This document shows positions 47,798 through 56,233 of a stretch of DNA of 64,000 bases, one piece after another; position 1 is the first letter of the stretch; each line of letters opens with the position of its first letter. Location: NCBI RefSeq assembly GCF_001485475.2, contig NZ_DF977000.1:62001-126000 (forward strand). Direction: 5' to 3'. Made by a program: the position numbers and the translations under genes. The DNA is from Tepidanaerobacter syntrophicus (GTDB lineage Bacteria; Bacillota; Thermosediminibacteria; Thermosediminibacterales; Tepidanaerobacteraceae). The notes beneath the pieces were generated by a model. It had not been told where the DNA came from and searched no databases. It saw only the letters and a list, made by a program, of their open reading frames with translations.

Positions 47798-49727
47798 CGC
47801 TTTTTCCCCTCCTGCTCTTCATATAGTTTATATATCCGCCGCAAAGCAGGATTTCTTTTTCTCTCTCGGTAACATCTAAAACCAACTCTATATCTTTGCC
47901 TAAGGTTTTATCTGCTGCGATAATTGTATTTCCATTCTTAAGTTGGCCGGCTATATCCTTAATTTCTATTTCGTCAAATACATTTATTTCATCATAATCT
48001 GACGGGTTTTTAAAGATAAGCGGGAAAATTCCGCTGTTTATAAGGTTGGCTTTGTGTATGCGGGCAAAGGACTTTGCAAATACAGCCTTTATTCCAAGAT
48101 ATAGCGGCGCAAGCGCTGCATGTTCTCTGCTTGAACCCTGCCCATAGTTTTCACCTGCCACAATAAACCCGCCGTCATTTTCTTTGCACTTTTTAGCAAA
48201 ATCCGGGTCTATCGGCGAAAAGCAAAAATTAGAAAGATATGGCACGTTTGACCTATACGGCAGCAGGCTTGCTCCCGACGGCATGATATGGTCGGTTGTT
48301 ATATTGTCTTGCACTTTTAGAACGACCTTTTTTGAAATTATATCACCCGGTGGAGTATTTAAAGGAAACGGCTTTATGTTAGGTCCTTTAATTACTTCTT
48401 TTGATGGGTTTTCCTCAGGAGTCAGTATCATGTTGTCATTTACATAGGAAAATTCCTCAATATCTTTAAATACATCTTCTCCCAAAATAGTCGGATTTGT
48501 AATCTTCCCATATATAGCAGATACGGCTGCAGTTTCAGGGCTTACGAGATAAACCTTGGCAGATTTTGTGCCGCATCTTCCTTCAAAGTTCCTGTTAAAT
48601 GTGCGAAGGGAAACGCCATTTGTCTCCGGTGCTTGCCCCATGCCTATACACGGCCCACAGCCACACTCCAAAATTCGGGCTCCGCAGTCTATAAGGTCTT
48701 TTAGTGCTCCCGACATGGAAAGTTTTGTAAGAACTTGCTTTGAACCGGGAGAAATAACTAAGCTCACGTCAGGATGAACTTTTTTGCCTTTTAATATTCG
48801 AGCAGCTATAGTCAAGTCCCTATAAGATGAATTGGTGCAGCTTCCTATAGCCACCTGGGTTATCTTTGTGCCCTCCAGCTCGCTTATGGGTTTTACATTG
48901 TCAGGACTGTGGGGGCATGCAGCCATTGGGACAATTTTTGAAAGATCTATAGTTATACTTTCATCATATACTGCATCATCATCTGCCTTAAGCTCTACAA
49001 AATCCTTCTCTCTTCCCTGCAGCTTTAAAAATTCAAGGGTTCTTTCGTCTGATGGAAAAATAGAGGTAGTTGCTCCTAGTTCCGCTCCCATATTTGTTAT
49101 GGTTGCCCTTTCAGGAATTGATAGGGTTTTTACTCCTTCTCCAGAGTATTCGAATACCTTACCCACACCGCCTTTTACGCTAAGTTTTCCTAGGATATAA
49201 AGGATTATGTCTTTTGCGGTAGCAGGTGGATTTAGTTTTCCTTTTAAGACAATATTATATACTTTAGGCATAACCATTGAGTAAGTTGCATTGCTCATAG
49301 CAACTGCCACATCCAGCCCCCCTGCGCCTATGGCAAGGCTGCCGATGCCTCCTGCGGTAGGGGTATGGCTGTCAGAACCTAAAAGGGTCCACCCGGGTTT
49401 TGCAAATCGCTCCAGGTGCACCTGATGGCAGATACCGTTGCCGGGGCGGGAAAAATGTATTCCATATTTACCCGCCACGGTCTTTATATACAAATGATCA
49501 TCGGCATTTTCAAATCCGGTTTGCAGCATGTTGTGATCTACATACGCAACTGAGCATTTTGTTTTTATCTTATCGATGTCAAGGGCTTCAAGCTGAAGAT
49601 AGACCATAGTCCCGGTTGAATCTTGTGTTAATGTGGAATCTATGGCAATTTCAATGTCGCTTTGGCTTTCCATTGATCCTGAAATTAGATGTTCTTTGAT
49701 GATTTTTTGTGTAAGATTAAGTCCCAA
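47790..49727 (-). CDS. acnA: Aconitase (monomeric, short anaerobe/archaeal type)
   Basis: About 645 aa. Three cluster cysteines are present in GSCTNSSYRD and ECGCGPCIGMG, binding a 4Fe-4S cluster; the C-terminal swivel domain has NYGQGSSREHAALAPLYLG with the catalytic arginine. This shorter form isomerises citrate to isocitrate; relatives include homoaconitase and isopropylmalate isomerase. Two TTG starts are in frame; the AGGAGG site is 7 nt from the one at 49725-49727. It lies 11 nt after the synthase gene and overlaps icd. Confidence 0.88.
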   Translation of the reverse strand: MGLNLTQKIIKEHLISGSMESQSDIEIAIDSTLTQDSTGTMVYLQLEALDIDKIKTKCSVAYVDHNMLQTGFENADDHLYIKTVAGKYGIHFSRPGNGICHQVHLERFAKPGWTLLGSDSHTPTAGGIGSLAIGAGGLDVAVAMSNATYSMVMPKVYNIVLKGKLNPPATAKDIILYILGKLSVKGGVGKVFEYSGEGVKTLSIPERATITNMGAELGATTSIFPSDERTLEFLKLQGREKDFVELKADDDAVYDESITIDLSKIVPMAACPHSPDNVKPISELEGTKITQVAIGSCTNSSYRDLTIAARILKGKKVHPDVSLVISPGSKQVLTKLSMSGALKDLIDCGARILECGCGPCIGMGQAPETNGVSLRTFNRNFEGRCGTKSAKVYLVSPETAAVSAIYGKITNPTILGEDVFKDIEEFSYVNDNMILTPEENPSKEVIKGPNIKPFPLNTPPGDIISKKVVLKVQDNITTDHIMPSGASLLPYRSNVPYLSNFCFSPIDPDFAKKCKENDGGFIVAGENYGQGSSREHAALAPLYLGIKAVFAKSFARIHKANLINSGIFPLIFKNPSDYDEINVFDEIEIKDIAGQLKNGNTIIAADKTLGKDIELVLDVTEREKEILLCGGYINYMKSRRGKSDA

Positions 49728-49738
49728 TTGCAAGCCTC

Positions 49739-50890
49739 CTAAATTGCATGTTCAATATCTTTGTTTACATGCTCGTAGTATAGATTCAAAAGTTCTGCGT
49801 CAGTCAAGGGCCGCTTAAGTTCTACTGATGTTTTACGAACGCTTTCGAGAATGATATTTGCCAAGCCATCATCAATATTAATATTGTATTCGCTAAGTTT
49901 CTTTTTGATGCTTGCAGTTCCGGAATGTTTACCTATTACAAAACGCCTTGTAAGTCCTACATCATCAGGATCGAATACTTCATAGGTTTTCGGGTTTTTA
50001 ATTGCGCCGTCTGCATGAATTCCCGACTCATGGGTAAAGATGCTTGTTCCTACTATAGCTTTCCATGAAGGCAAATCACGGCCGGAAGCTTTTGCTACAT
50101 ACTCACAAATCTCCCGGAATTTCCTTGTATTCTGTTTCATATCAAATCCTAATAGATGTTTCAGCGCCATTACAACTTCCTCTAATGCCGCATTGCCCGC
50201 GCGCTCGCCAAGGCCATTTACTGTAACGCCAACATGAGTAGCCCCTGCGCTAACACCTGTAATCGCGTTTGCTGTAGCCATACCGAAATCATCATGTGTG
50301 TGCATTTCTATGTCGATATCTACTGCCTGCCTTATTCTTTTTATCCTCTCATATATCTCCAAAGGAGTCATTATTCCTACTGTATCACAGTACCTGATGC
50401 GATCAGCGCCGGCCTGTTTTGCGGCTTTTATGAATTGAATCAGGTATTCCTCGTCGCTGCGGCTTGCATCTTCTGCATTAGCTGAAACATATACGCCTTC
50501 TTTTTTAGCATATTCTACTGCTTTTACCATTTTTTCTAAAACTTCTTCCCTCGTAGAATGCAGCTTATCTTTTATATGCATATCAGAAGTTGCTATGGAG
50601 ATTGCAACAGCTCCTACTCCGCATCGAAGTGATTCTTGTATGTCCTTTATTACGGCTCTGTTCCAAGCCATTATGCGTGCATTGAGCCCTAGTTTTGCAA
50701 TAGCCGTAATTGCCTCTTTTTCGTCTCCACCCATTACCGGAGTACCTGCTTCTATCTCGTCTACACCTATCTCATCTAGCATCTTGGCTATTTGGATTTT
50801 TTCCCTATTTGCAAAAACTACTCCCGCTGTCTGCTCCCCATCCCTCAAAGTCGTATCAACAATATATATCTTCCGATCCTTTTCTGTCAT
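49739..50890 (-). CDS. NifV/Re-citrate synthase-like acyl-CoA condensing enzyme
   Basis: 383 aa DRE-TIM metallolyase: VDTTLRDGEQTAGVVF (metal aspartate), MHTHDDFGMATANAI (metal histidines), TVNGLGERAGNAALEE and FTHESGIHADGAIKNP. Length and sequence pattern are NifV (homocitrate synthase). With aconitase and isocitrate dehydrogenase in one operon, and no ordinary citrate synthase or nif genes in the window, it most likely supplies citrate from acetyl-CoA and oxaloacetate (Re-type) for 2-oxoglutarate synthesis; a homocitrate role is the alternative. No regulatory domain of isopropylmalate synthase is present. ATG after GGGAGGAA. Promoter and palindrome immediately upstream. Confidence 0.8.
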   Translation of the reverse strand: MTEKDRKIYIVDTTLRDGEQTAGVVFANREKIQIAKMLDEIGVDEIEAGTPVMGGDEKEAITAIAKLGLNARIMAWNRAVIKDIQESLRCGVGAVAISIATSDMHIKDKLHSTREEVLEKMVKAVEYAKKEGVYVSANAEDASRSDEEYLIQFIKAAKQAGADRIRYCDTVGIMTPLEIYERIKRIRQAVDIDIEMHTHDDFGMATANAITGVSAGATHVGVTVNGLGERAGNAALEEVVMALKHLLGFDMKQNTRKFREICEYVAKASGRDLPSWKAIVGTSIFTHESGIHADGAIKNPKTYEVFDPDDVGLTRRFVIGKHSGTASIKKKLSEYNINIDDGLANIILESVRKTSVELKRPLTDAELLNLYYEHVNKDIEHAI

Positions 50891-50912
50891 TTTTATTCCT
50901 CCCTGGCTTTTT

Positions 50913-50956
50913 GTATAATTGTATACAATTATACCTGTTCACCTGGATTTCGTCAA
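50913..50956 (-). promoter_or_regulatory. Promoter of the TCA-branch operon with 22-bp palindrome
   Basis: On the minus strand TTGACG (50951-50956), 17 nt, TATAAT (50928-50933). A perfect 22-bp palindrome (50913-50934; arms GTATAATT and AATTATAC around GTATAC) covers the -10 and the start point, a classic repressor position. It contains ATTGTATACAAT, like TTGTnnACAA-type operators of FadR-group GntR proteins. A near copy lies at 20831-20844 upstream of pckA. Confidence 0.85.
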
Positions 50957-51051
50957 TACTTTTTTGCAATTTTATTTTTGCATTTTTGACACCAATTAAT
51001 AAGGTCATGACTAATGAGATCTTGTTTCTTAACTTTTGCACAAAACTACTT

Positions 51052-51099
51052 AAAAAAACAGCCTGAACCTCATACATATCTAAGGTTTCAGGCTTTTTA
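51052..51099. terminator. Bidirectional terminator after serC
   Basis: AGCCTGAACCT (51060-51070) pairs with AGGTTTCAGGCT (51083-51094) with one bulge; T-runs follow on both strands (TTTTT on plus, GTTTTTTT on minus). It lies about 150 nt past the serC stop. Confidence 0.8.
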
Positions 51100-51246
51100 T
51101 CTTTATCCTAAACTTGTTGTGCAACAACTCATCTTTTAGTAAAAGCGATGATCTTATTTATCCGTCCTAAAGTCATAAATCTCTTGGAAAAATCAGCACC
51201 TGCGATGTTTGCTAAATCCGCCTCATGGATTTCATGAAAATTTATG

Positions 51247-52338
51247 TTATGCCTTATACTCATTCTCGAATTTTTCAAGGAATGCAACGAGAGCCTCAAC
51301 GCCCTCCTTAGGCATGGCATTATAGATAGATGCACGTAAGCCGCCGACGCTCCTATGTCCTTTCAAGTTATCAAAGCCGGCCGCTTTGGCTGCCGCAACA
51401 ACTTTTTCATCAAGTTCTTTATTTCCTGTCACAAAGGTCACATTCATTAATGAACGGTATTCCTTTTCCACTGTGCCGTGGAACATTTTACTCTTGTCAA
51501 GAAAATTATATAAAATAGCAGCCTTTTCTTCATTTATTTTCTGCATAGCAGAAAGTCCGCCGATATTTTTAAGGTATTTGAAAACTTTGCCGCAAGCGTA
51601 TATGCTCCAGCAGTTCGGCGTATTATACAGAGAACCGCTTTTTGCGTGTATATCGTAGCGCAGGTATGTAGGCACTTTTTCGTCCAAATCTTCGCGAATA
51701 AGATCCTCGCGGATTATCACTATTGCCATGCCAGCCGGGCCAACGTTCTTTTGTACGCCGGCAAAGATTAACCCATAATCTGAAACATTGCAGGGTTTAG
51801 ATAGAAACATTGACGACTGGTCAGTAACCAATATCTTTCCCTTGGTATTCGGGAGCTTTTTGAAGGTTGTGCCGTGTATTGTTTCATTTTCGCAGATGTA
51901 CACATAATCGGCATTAGGATCAACCGGCAGATTCGAGCAATCTGGAATATATGTGTAGTTTTTATCTTTACTTGTTGCAATCACGTTAACTTTTCCGTAT
52001 TTCTTAGCTTCCAAATAGGCTTTTTCCGACCATGCACCGGTTATTATATAGTCGGCAACACCGTTTTTCATAAGGTTCATAGGCACCATTGCAAACTGCA
52101 GTGTGCCGCCGCCTTGAATGAACAATACCTTATAATTATCAGGAATGTCCATTAGTTCACGCAAATCCGCTTCAGCCTCGTCCATGATAGTTTGGAAAAC
52201 CTCAGAGCGGTGTGACATTTCCATAACACTCATACCGCATCCTCTGTAGTTTAACACTTCACTAGCAATCTCTTCCAGCACCGGTGTAGGCATCATGGCG
52301 GGACCGGCTGAAAAATTATAAATTCTGTTGTAATCCAT
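51247..52338 (-). CDS. serC: Phosphoserine aminotransferase
   Basis: 363 aa. N-terminus YNFSAGPAMMPTPVLEEI, MSVMEMSHRSEVF and FIQGGGTLQFAMVPMNL are SerC landmarks; the PLP lysine is in AGVQKNVGPAG near residue 197 and GGLRASIYNAMP ends the protein. It converts 3-phosphohydroxypyruvate and glutamate to phosphoserine and 2-oxoglutarate. ATG after GGAGTG. No serA lies beside it. A HAD-IB phosphatase lies divergently, 395 nt away. Confidence 0.95.
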   Translation of the reverse strand: MDYNRIYNFSAGPAMMPTPVLEEIASEVLNYRGCGMSVMEMSHRSEVFQTIMDEAEADLRELMDIPDNYKVLFIQGGGTLQFAMVPMNLMKNGVADYIITGAWSEKAYLEAKKYGKVNVIATSKDKNYTYIPDCSNLPVDPNADYVYICENETIHGTTFKKLPNTKGKILVTDQSSMFLSKPCNVSDYGLIFAGVQKNVGPAGMAIVIIREDLIREDLDEKVPTYLRYDIHAKSGSLYNTPNCWSIYACGKVFKYLKNIGGLSAMQKINEEKAAILYNFLDKSKMFHGTVEKEYRSLMNVTFVTGNKELDEKVVAAAKAAGFDNLKGHRSVGGLRASIYNAMPKEGVEALVAFLEKFENEYKA

Positions 52339-52733
52339 TTATAACACTCCAATCCTTTCTACTTTGTTTTACTTTCATATCAAGTGTTGAAGTAGGCAAC
52401 CTTGAATGCAAAAGTTTAACTTAATATATTCTATAACAATTTTACTTTTCCTCTTTTTGTATTAAGAAAACTTCATCAATAATACCACTTGCTCCAACAT
52501 ACCCTTCATATATAACTTTATTATACTGCAAAAAGGATTTTTTAACTATTAAAATTCCTTAACTGTTTTTTGCTAATTTTTTCACCTTACTTTTTATTAT
52601 ACTTATTATCAAAAATCATCCTTCTGTCGATAGACTAATTCTTACTGGTGTCTTATTTTATTAAAATGATATAATATTGGTAGACAAGGATATTTTTAAG
52701 GTTTCCGACGACAATTTCAAAGGAGGGAAGAAT
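52339..52733. other. A/T-rich divergent gap between serC and the HAD-IB gene
   Basis: Nearly 400 nt of A/T-rich sequence with no supported gene. It must hold the serC promoter and a long leader; TATAAT-like boxes on the minus strand near 52520-52530 lack a clear -35. No terminator hairpin, T-box or recognised riboswitch was found. An extended -10 for the plus-strand gene sits at 52667-52675. Confidence 0.5.
52667..52675 (+). promoter_or_regulatory. Extended -10 promoter for HAD-IB and tex
   Basis: TGATATAAT (TGn plus TATAAT) 60 nt upstream of the start codon. There is no good -35, which extended -10 promoters tolerate. Confidence 0.5.
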
Positions 52734-53465
52734 ATGGCCAACACAGCGGCATTTTTTGACATTGACGGCACACTTTTTCGAAATTCTCTCATGATTGAGC
52801 ATTTTAAAAAATTAATAAAGTATGAAGTAATAGACCCTCGTGTTTGGCACGGCCGTCTTAAGGACTACTATTCTGAATGGGAAAAGCGCTACGGGGATTT
52901 TAATGATTATATGGATGAATTGGTAAAAATTTATGTAAAAGAACTTAGAGGTATAAATAAATCCTATATTGAATTTGTGGCAAGTCAGGTAATAAATATG
53001 AACTGGGATAAGGTCTATCGATATACCAGATCAAGGATTAACTGGCATAGGCAGGAGGGGCATATGATATTTTTTATATCCGGCGCTCCTGATTTTCTTG
53101 TGGAGAAGATGGCTGAAAAATATAAGGTTACAGCATATAAAGCAACTCAATATATTGTAGACGAAAACAATAATTTCACAGGCGAAGTTCTCAGTATGTG
53201 GGATTCGGAAAATAAGCAAAGGTCTATAAATCAGCTTGTATGCTCATATCAGGTGGATTTGGACAAGAGTTTTGCATACGGAGACACCACAGGAGACCTT
53301 TCAATGCTCAAAATAGTAGGCAATCCCGTTGCCGTCAATCCTGTCAAAAAACTGCTTCAAGCTATAAAAAAAGATGAAGATCTTTCAAAAAAAGCTAAAA
53401 TTATCATAGAGCGAAAAGATGTAATATACAGGACAACGCCTGAAGTTGAGATATTAGATATTTAG
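52734..53465 (+). CDS. HAD-IB family phosphatase (SerB-like)
   Basis: 243 aa. Motif I AAFFDIDGTLFRNSLM, motif II FFISGAPDFLVEKM, a motif III lysine near NKQRSINQL and motif IV AYGDTTGDLSMLK, with the alpha-helical cap between I and II (about residues 20-95) that defines class IB. Class IB includes phosphoserine phosphatases and lipid phosphate phosphatases. Lying opposite serC it could complete serine synthesis, but this is inference. The frame runs open from TTG 52677; the AAAGGAGG site fixes ATG at 52734. tex follows after 25 nt. Confidence 0.85.
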   Translation: MANTAAFFDIDGTLFRNSLMIEHFKKLIKYEVIDPRVWHGRLKDYYSEWEKRYGDFNDYMDELVKIYVKELRGINKSYIEFVASQVINMNWDKVYRYTRSRINWHRQEGHMIFFISGAPDFLVEKMAEKYKVTAYKATQYIVDENNNFTGEVLSMWDSENKQRSINQLVCSYQVDLDKSFAYGDTTGDLSMLKIVGNPVAVNPVKKLLQAIKKDEDLSKKAKIIIERKDVIYRTTPEVEILDI

Positions 53466-53490
53466 GCTCGCATATAAGCAGGAGGTTAGT

Positions 53491-55608
53491 ATGGAAAAAA
53501 TCATAAAAGCTTTAGCTCAAGAATTAAATATAGAAGAAAGACAAGTTGCGGCAGCCGTTGAACTTCTAGATAGCGGAAATACGGTGCCTTTTATAGCTCG
53601 GTATCGAAAAGAGGCAACCGGAGGTCTGTCAGACGAACAGCTTCGCCTGCTTTCAGATCGGCTTTCCTATCTTAGAAATCTTGAAACAAGAAAGACTGAA
53701 GTTGCAAGGCTTCTAGAGGAAATGGAAAAGCTTACACCGGAAATTAGGCAAAGCCTTGATAGGGCTCTAACTCTTCAGGAAATAGAAGATATTTACAGGC
53801 CCTTTAGACCTAAACGAAGAACCAGGGCTACTATCGCCAGGGAAAAAGGGCTTGAGCCTCTGGCAATAAAAATCTTATCCCAAGAAAATGTAGTTGATGA
53901 ACAATTTGTCGCATCCTTTGTAGACCCGCAAAAAGGTGTTTCAACTTGTGATGAGGCTTTAACAGGGGCCCTTGATATTATTGCTGAAACTATTTCAGAT
54001 GATGCGAAAATTCGCAAGCTCATAAGGGATAAAGCCTGTAAAAAAGGAATTATAGAGACAACAGGCCTTACCGATGAGACGTCAACTTACTCGATGTATT
54101 ACGACTTTAAGGAGCCTGTGCAAAAAATCGTCTCACATAGAATCCTTGCAATAAACCGTGGCGAAAAGGAAAAATATCTTCAGGTAAAAATCTCGGTTCC
54201 CGATGATGAAATTATAGAAATAATAAAGGCCGAATATATAAAGAAGTCTTCGCCTACCTCTAATCTTATGGAAAACGCCGTTGAAGATGCCTATAAGCGG
54301 CTTATTTGGCCTTCAATAGAACGGGAAATCAGAAATATGCTGACAGAAGAAGCCGAGGAACAGGCGCTTTCTACATTTTCTAAAAATCTCAAACACTTAA
54401 TTCTTCAGCCTCCTGTAAAAGGCCGTATAATAATGGGGTTTGATCCTGCGTATCGAACCGGCTGTAAGATTGCAATAATAGACGCATCCGGAAAACTTTT
54501 AGCGTGCACGGTCTGCTATCCCACTCCGCCGCAGAATAAGTTTGATGAATCGAAAAAGGTTATTTTAGATTTAATAGAAAAGTACCAGGTTGATGTTATT
54601 TCATTGGGAAATGGCACTGCTTCCAGGGAAAGTGAAAAATTCCTGTCGGAAATCTTAAAGGAAAGCTCAAGACCTGTTTCTTATGTCATTGTAAGTGAGG
54701 CAGGCGCTTCGGTATACTCTGCGTCAAAACTTGGAACCGAAGAATTTCCGAACCTGGATGTTTCATTTAGGGGAGCTGTCTCCATTGCGCGGCGCCTTCA
54801 AGACCCTTTGGCAGAGCTGGTAAAGATAGACCCAAAATCACTTGGTGTCGGCCAATATCAGCATGATGTAAATCAAAAACGGCTTTCAGAAAAATTATCA
54901 GCTGTTGTAGAAGACTGTGTGAATACTGTAGGAGTAGATGTAAATACTGCGTCTCCTTCTCTTCTTAGCTATGTAAGCGGCGTCAGCTCATCTATTGCTT
55001 TAAATATTGTAAAATATCGGGAAGAAAACGGCATGTTCAAATCAAGAAAGGAATTTTTAAAGGTGCCAAAACTGGGACCAAAGACCTTTGAGCAGTGCGC
55101 AGGATTTCTTCGCGTACCGGAAAGCAGCAATATTTTGGATAATACTGCTGTTCATCCCGAAAGTTATGATATAGCTGAAAAGATTATGAAGCTTTATACT
55201 TTAGAGGAACTTAAAACAAAAAGTTTTTCTGAAAATGAAATTGCTCAAATGGCTTCGAATCTTGATATCGGCATCCCTACCCTAAGGGATATCCTGTCAG
55301 AGCTTAAAAAGCCGGGCCGTGATCCTCGTGAAGAACTTCCCGCCCCCATCTTTCGCACTGATGTGCTGGAAATTTCAGACTTAAAACCGGGCATGGTTTT
55401 AACAGGCAGTGTGCGTAATATAACAGACTTTGGAGCATTTATCGATATCGGCGTTCATCAGGACGGTCTTTGCCACATATCGGAGCTTTCTGATGGCTTT
55501 GTGCGTTCACCTTTTGATGTGGTAAGTGTCGGAGATGTGGTAAGAGTTAAGGTGTTATCCGCGGACAAAGAAAGGGGAAGGATAAGCCTTACGATGAAAG
55601 GATTATAA
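53491..55608 (+). CDS. tex: Tex-family RNA-binding transcription accessory protein
   Basis: 705 aa. Tex N-domain (LLDSGNTVPFIARYRKEATGGLSDEQL), a YqgF/RNase H-like domain with GFDPAYRTGCKIAIID near residue 315, the HhH region (NTASPSLLSYVSG, VPKLGPKTFEQCAGFLRVP), and a C-terminal S1 domain (LTGSVRNITDFGAFIDIG, GRISLTMKGL). It binds nucleic acid and influences transcription; catalytic residues of true RuvC/YqgF nucleases were not checked. ATG after AGGAGGTT. Probably co-transcribed with the HAD gene. Confidence 0.93.
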   Translation: MEKIIKALAQELNIEERQVAAAVELLDSGNTVPFIARYRKEATGGLSDEQLRLLSDRLSYLRNLETRKTEVARLLEEMEKLTPEIRQSLDRALTLQEIEDIYRPFRPKRRTRATIAREKGLEPLAIKILSQENVVDEQFVASFVDPQKGVSTCDEALTGALDIIAETISDDAKIRKLIRDKACKKGIIETTGLTDETSTYSMYYDFKEPVQKIVSHRILAINRGEKEKYLQVKISVPDDEIIEIIKAEYIKKSSPTSNLMENAVEDAYKRLIWPSIEREIRNMLTEEAEEQALSTFSKNLKHLILQPPVKGRIIMGFDPAYRTGCKIAIIDASGKLLACTVCYPTPPQNKFDESKKVILDLIEKYQVDVISLGNGTASRESEKFLSEILKESSRPVSYVIVSEAGASVYSASKLGTEEFPNLDVSFRGAVSIARRLQDPLAELVKIDPKSLGVGQYQHDVNQKRLSEKLSAVVEDCVNTVGVDVNTASPSLLSYVSGVSSSIALNIVKYREENGMFKSRKEFLKVPKLGPKTFEQCAGFLRVPESSNILDNTAVHPESYDIAEKIMKLYTLEELKTKSFSENEIAQMASNLDIGIPTLRDILSELKKPGRDPREELPAPIFRTDVLEISDLKPGMVLTGSVRNITDFGAFIDIGVHQDGLCHISELSDGFVRSPFDVVSVGDVVRVKVLSADKERGRISLTMKGL

Positions 55609-55631
55609 CTGCAAAAATAAAACACCATAAT

Positions 55632-55672
55632 AAAAAAAGACTTAGGGCAGCCGGGATATCCCGGCTGCCCTA
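55632..55672. terminator. Strong terminator between tex and trpP
   Basis: A perfect 30-nt palindrome (55643-55672, GC-rich core GGGCAGCCGGGAT) lies between convergent genes. On the minus strand TTTTTTT follows a few bases after the stem, so it chiefly ends the trpB2-trpP transcript. Confidence 0.9.
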
Positions 55673-55682
55673 TAAGATTTAC

Positions 55683-56195
55683 CTATGCTTTATGCAGCGC
55701 CGATTTTTGCATTGATGCTACCACTTTATAGCATATAAAAGTAGCAATGGTGTTTACTGCCGCTGCCGGCAGAACCACTGTTGTAAAAAGCACCGGAAAA
55801 GCAAGCGGCAGGCTTCCCACCACAAAAAGAGCTGTTCCTAAAAAGACCGTGCCGCTTATTATAGTTCCAATAATTGCTGTAATTATTACTGCTGCATTTT
55901 GGTTAAGATGTGAAAATGCCTTTATCATTGCTATAACAGCAAATGCCGTAACAATTTTGTCGCACATATTTGCTATTTGGCCTCCGGGAAAACCGGTGGT
56001 CAAAGCGGAAAATATACCCGCGAGTATGCCTGCAAGCACAGCATTTTTCGGGCTGCTGTCTATATAAAGGGCTACAAATAGCATTGACAGCAGAAAATCA
56101 GGTTTCATTCCTCCCATAATAGGTGGAACTATATAGTGAAGCACCAATCCAATTGCTATCAAAAGCGATGTCAAAATCATATCTCTTAATTTCAT
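55683..56195 (-). CDS. trpP: TrpP-like tryptophan transporter
   Basis: 170 aa, about five or six membrane segments. MKPDFLLSMLFVALYID and AGIFSALTTGFPGGQIANMCDKIVTAF are typical of TrpP, the tryptophan-specific uptake protein of Firmicutes. It follows trpB2 by 38 nt, behind the same tryptophan T-box, which supports tryptophan as the substrate. ATG after GGAGG. No energising ATPase genes lie nearby; if it is ECF-like they would be elsewhere. Confidence 0.85.
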   Translation of the reverse strand: MKLRDMILTSLLIAIGLVLHYIVPPIMGGMKPDFLLSMLFVALYIDSSPKNAVLAGILAGIFSALTTGFPGGQIANMCDKIVTAFAVIAMIKAFSHLNQNAAVIITAIIGTIISGTVFLGTALFVVGSLPLAFPVLFTTVVLPAAAVNTIATFICYKVVASMQKSALHKA

Positions 56196-56233
56196 AATAT
56201 TTCCTCCAAATCGTGATTTATTTTAAAAACCTG

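Noticed and set aside
51129-51335. Open frame past the serC end (tail reads HEIHEADLANIAGADFSKRF)
   Set aside because: Its first part lies in another frame of serC and no start or ribosome site serves the 120-nt tail. It could be a gene remnant, but I cannot match it to a family.
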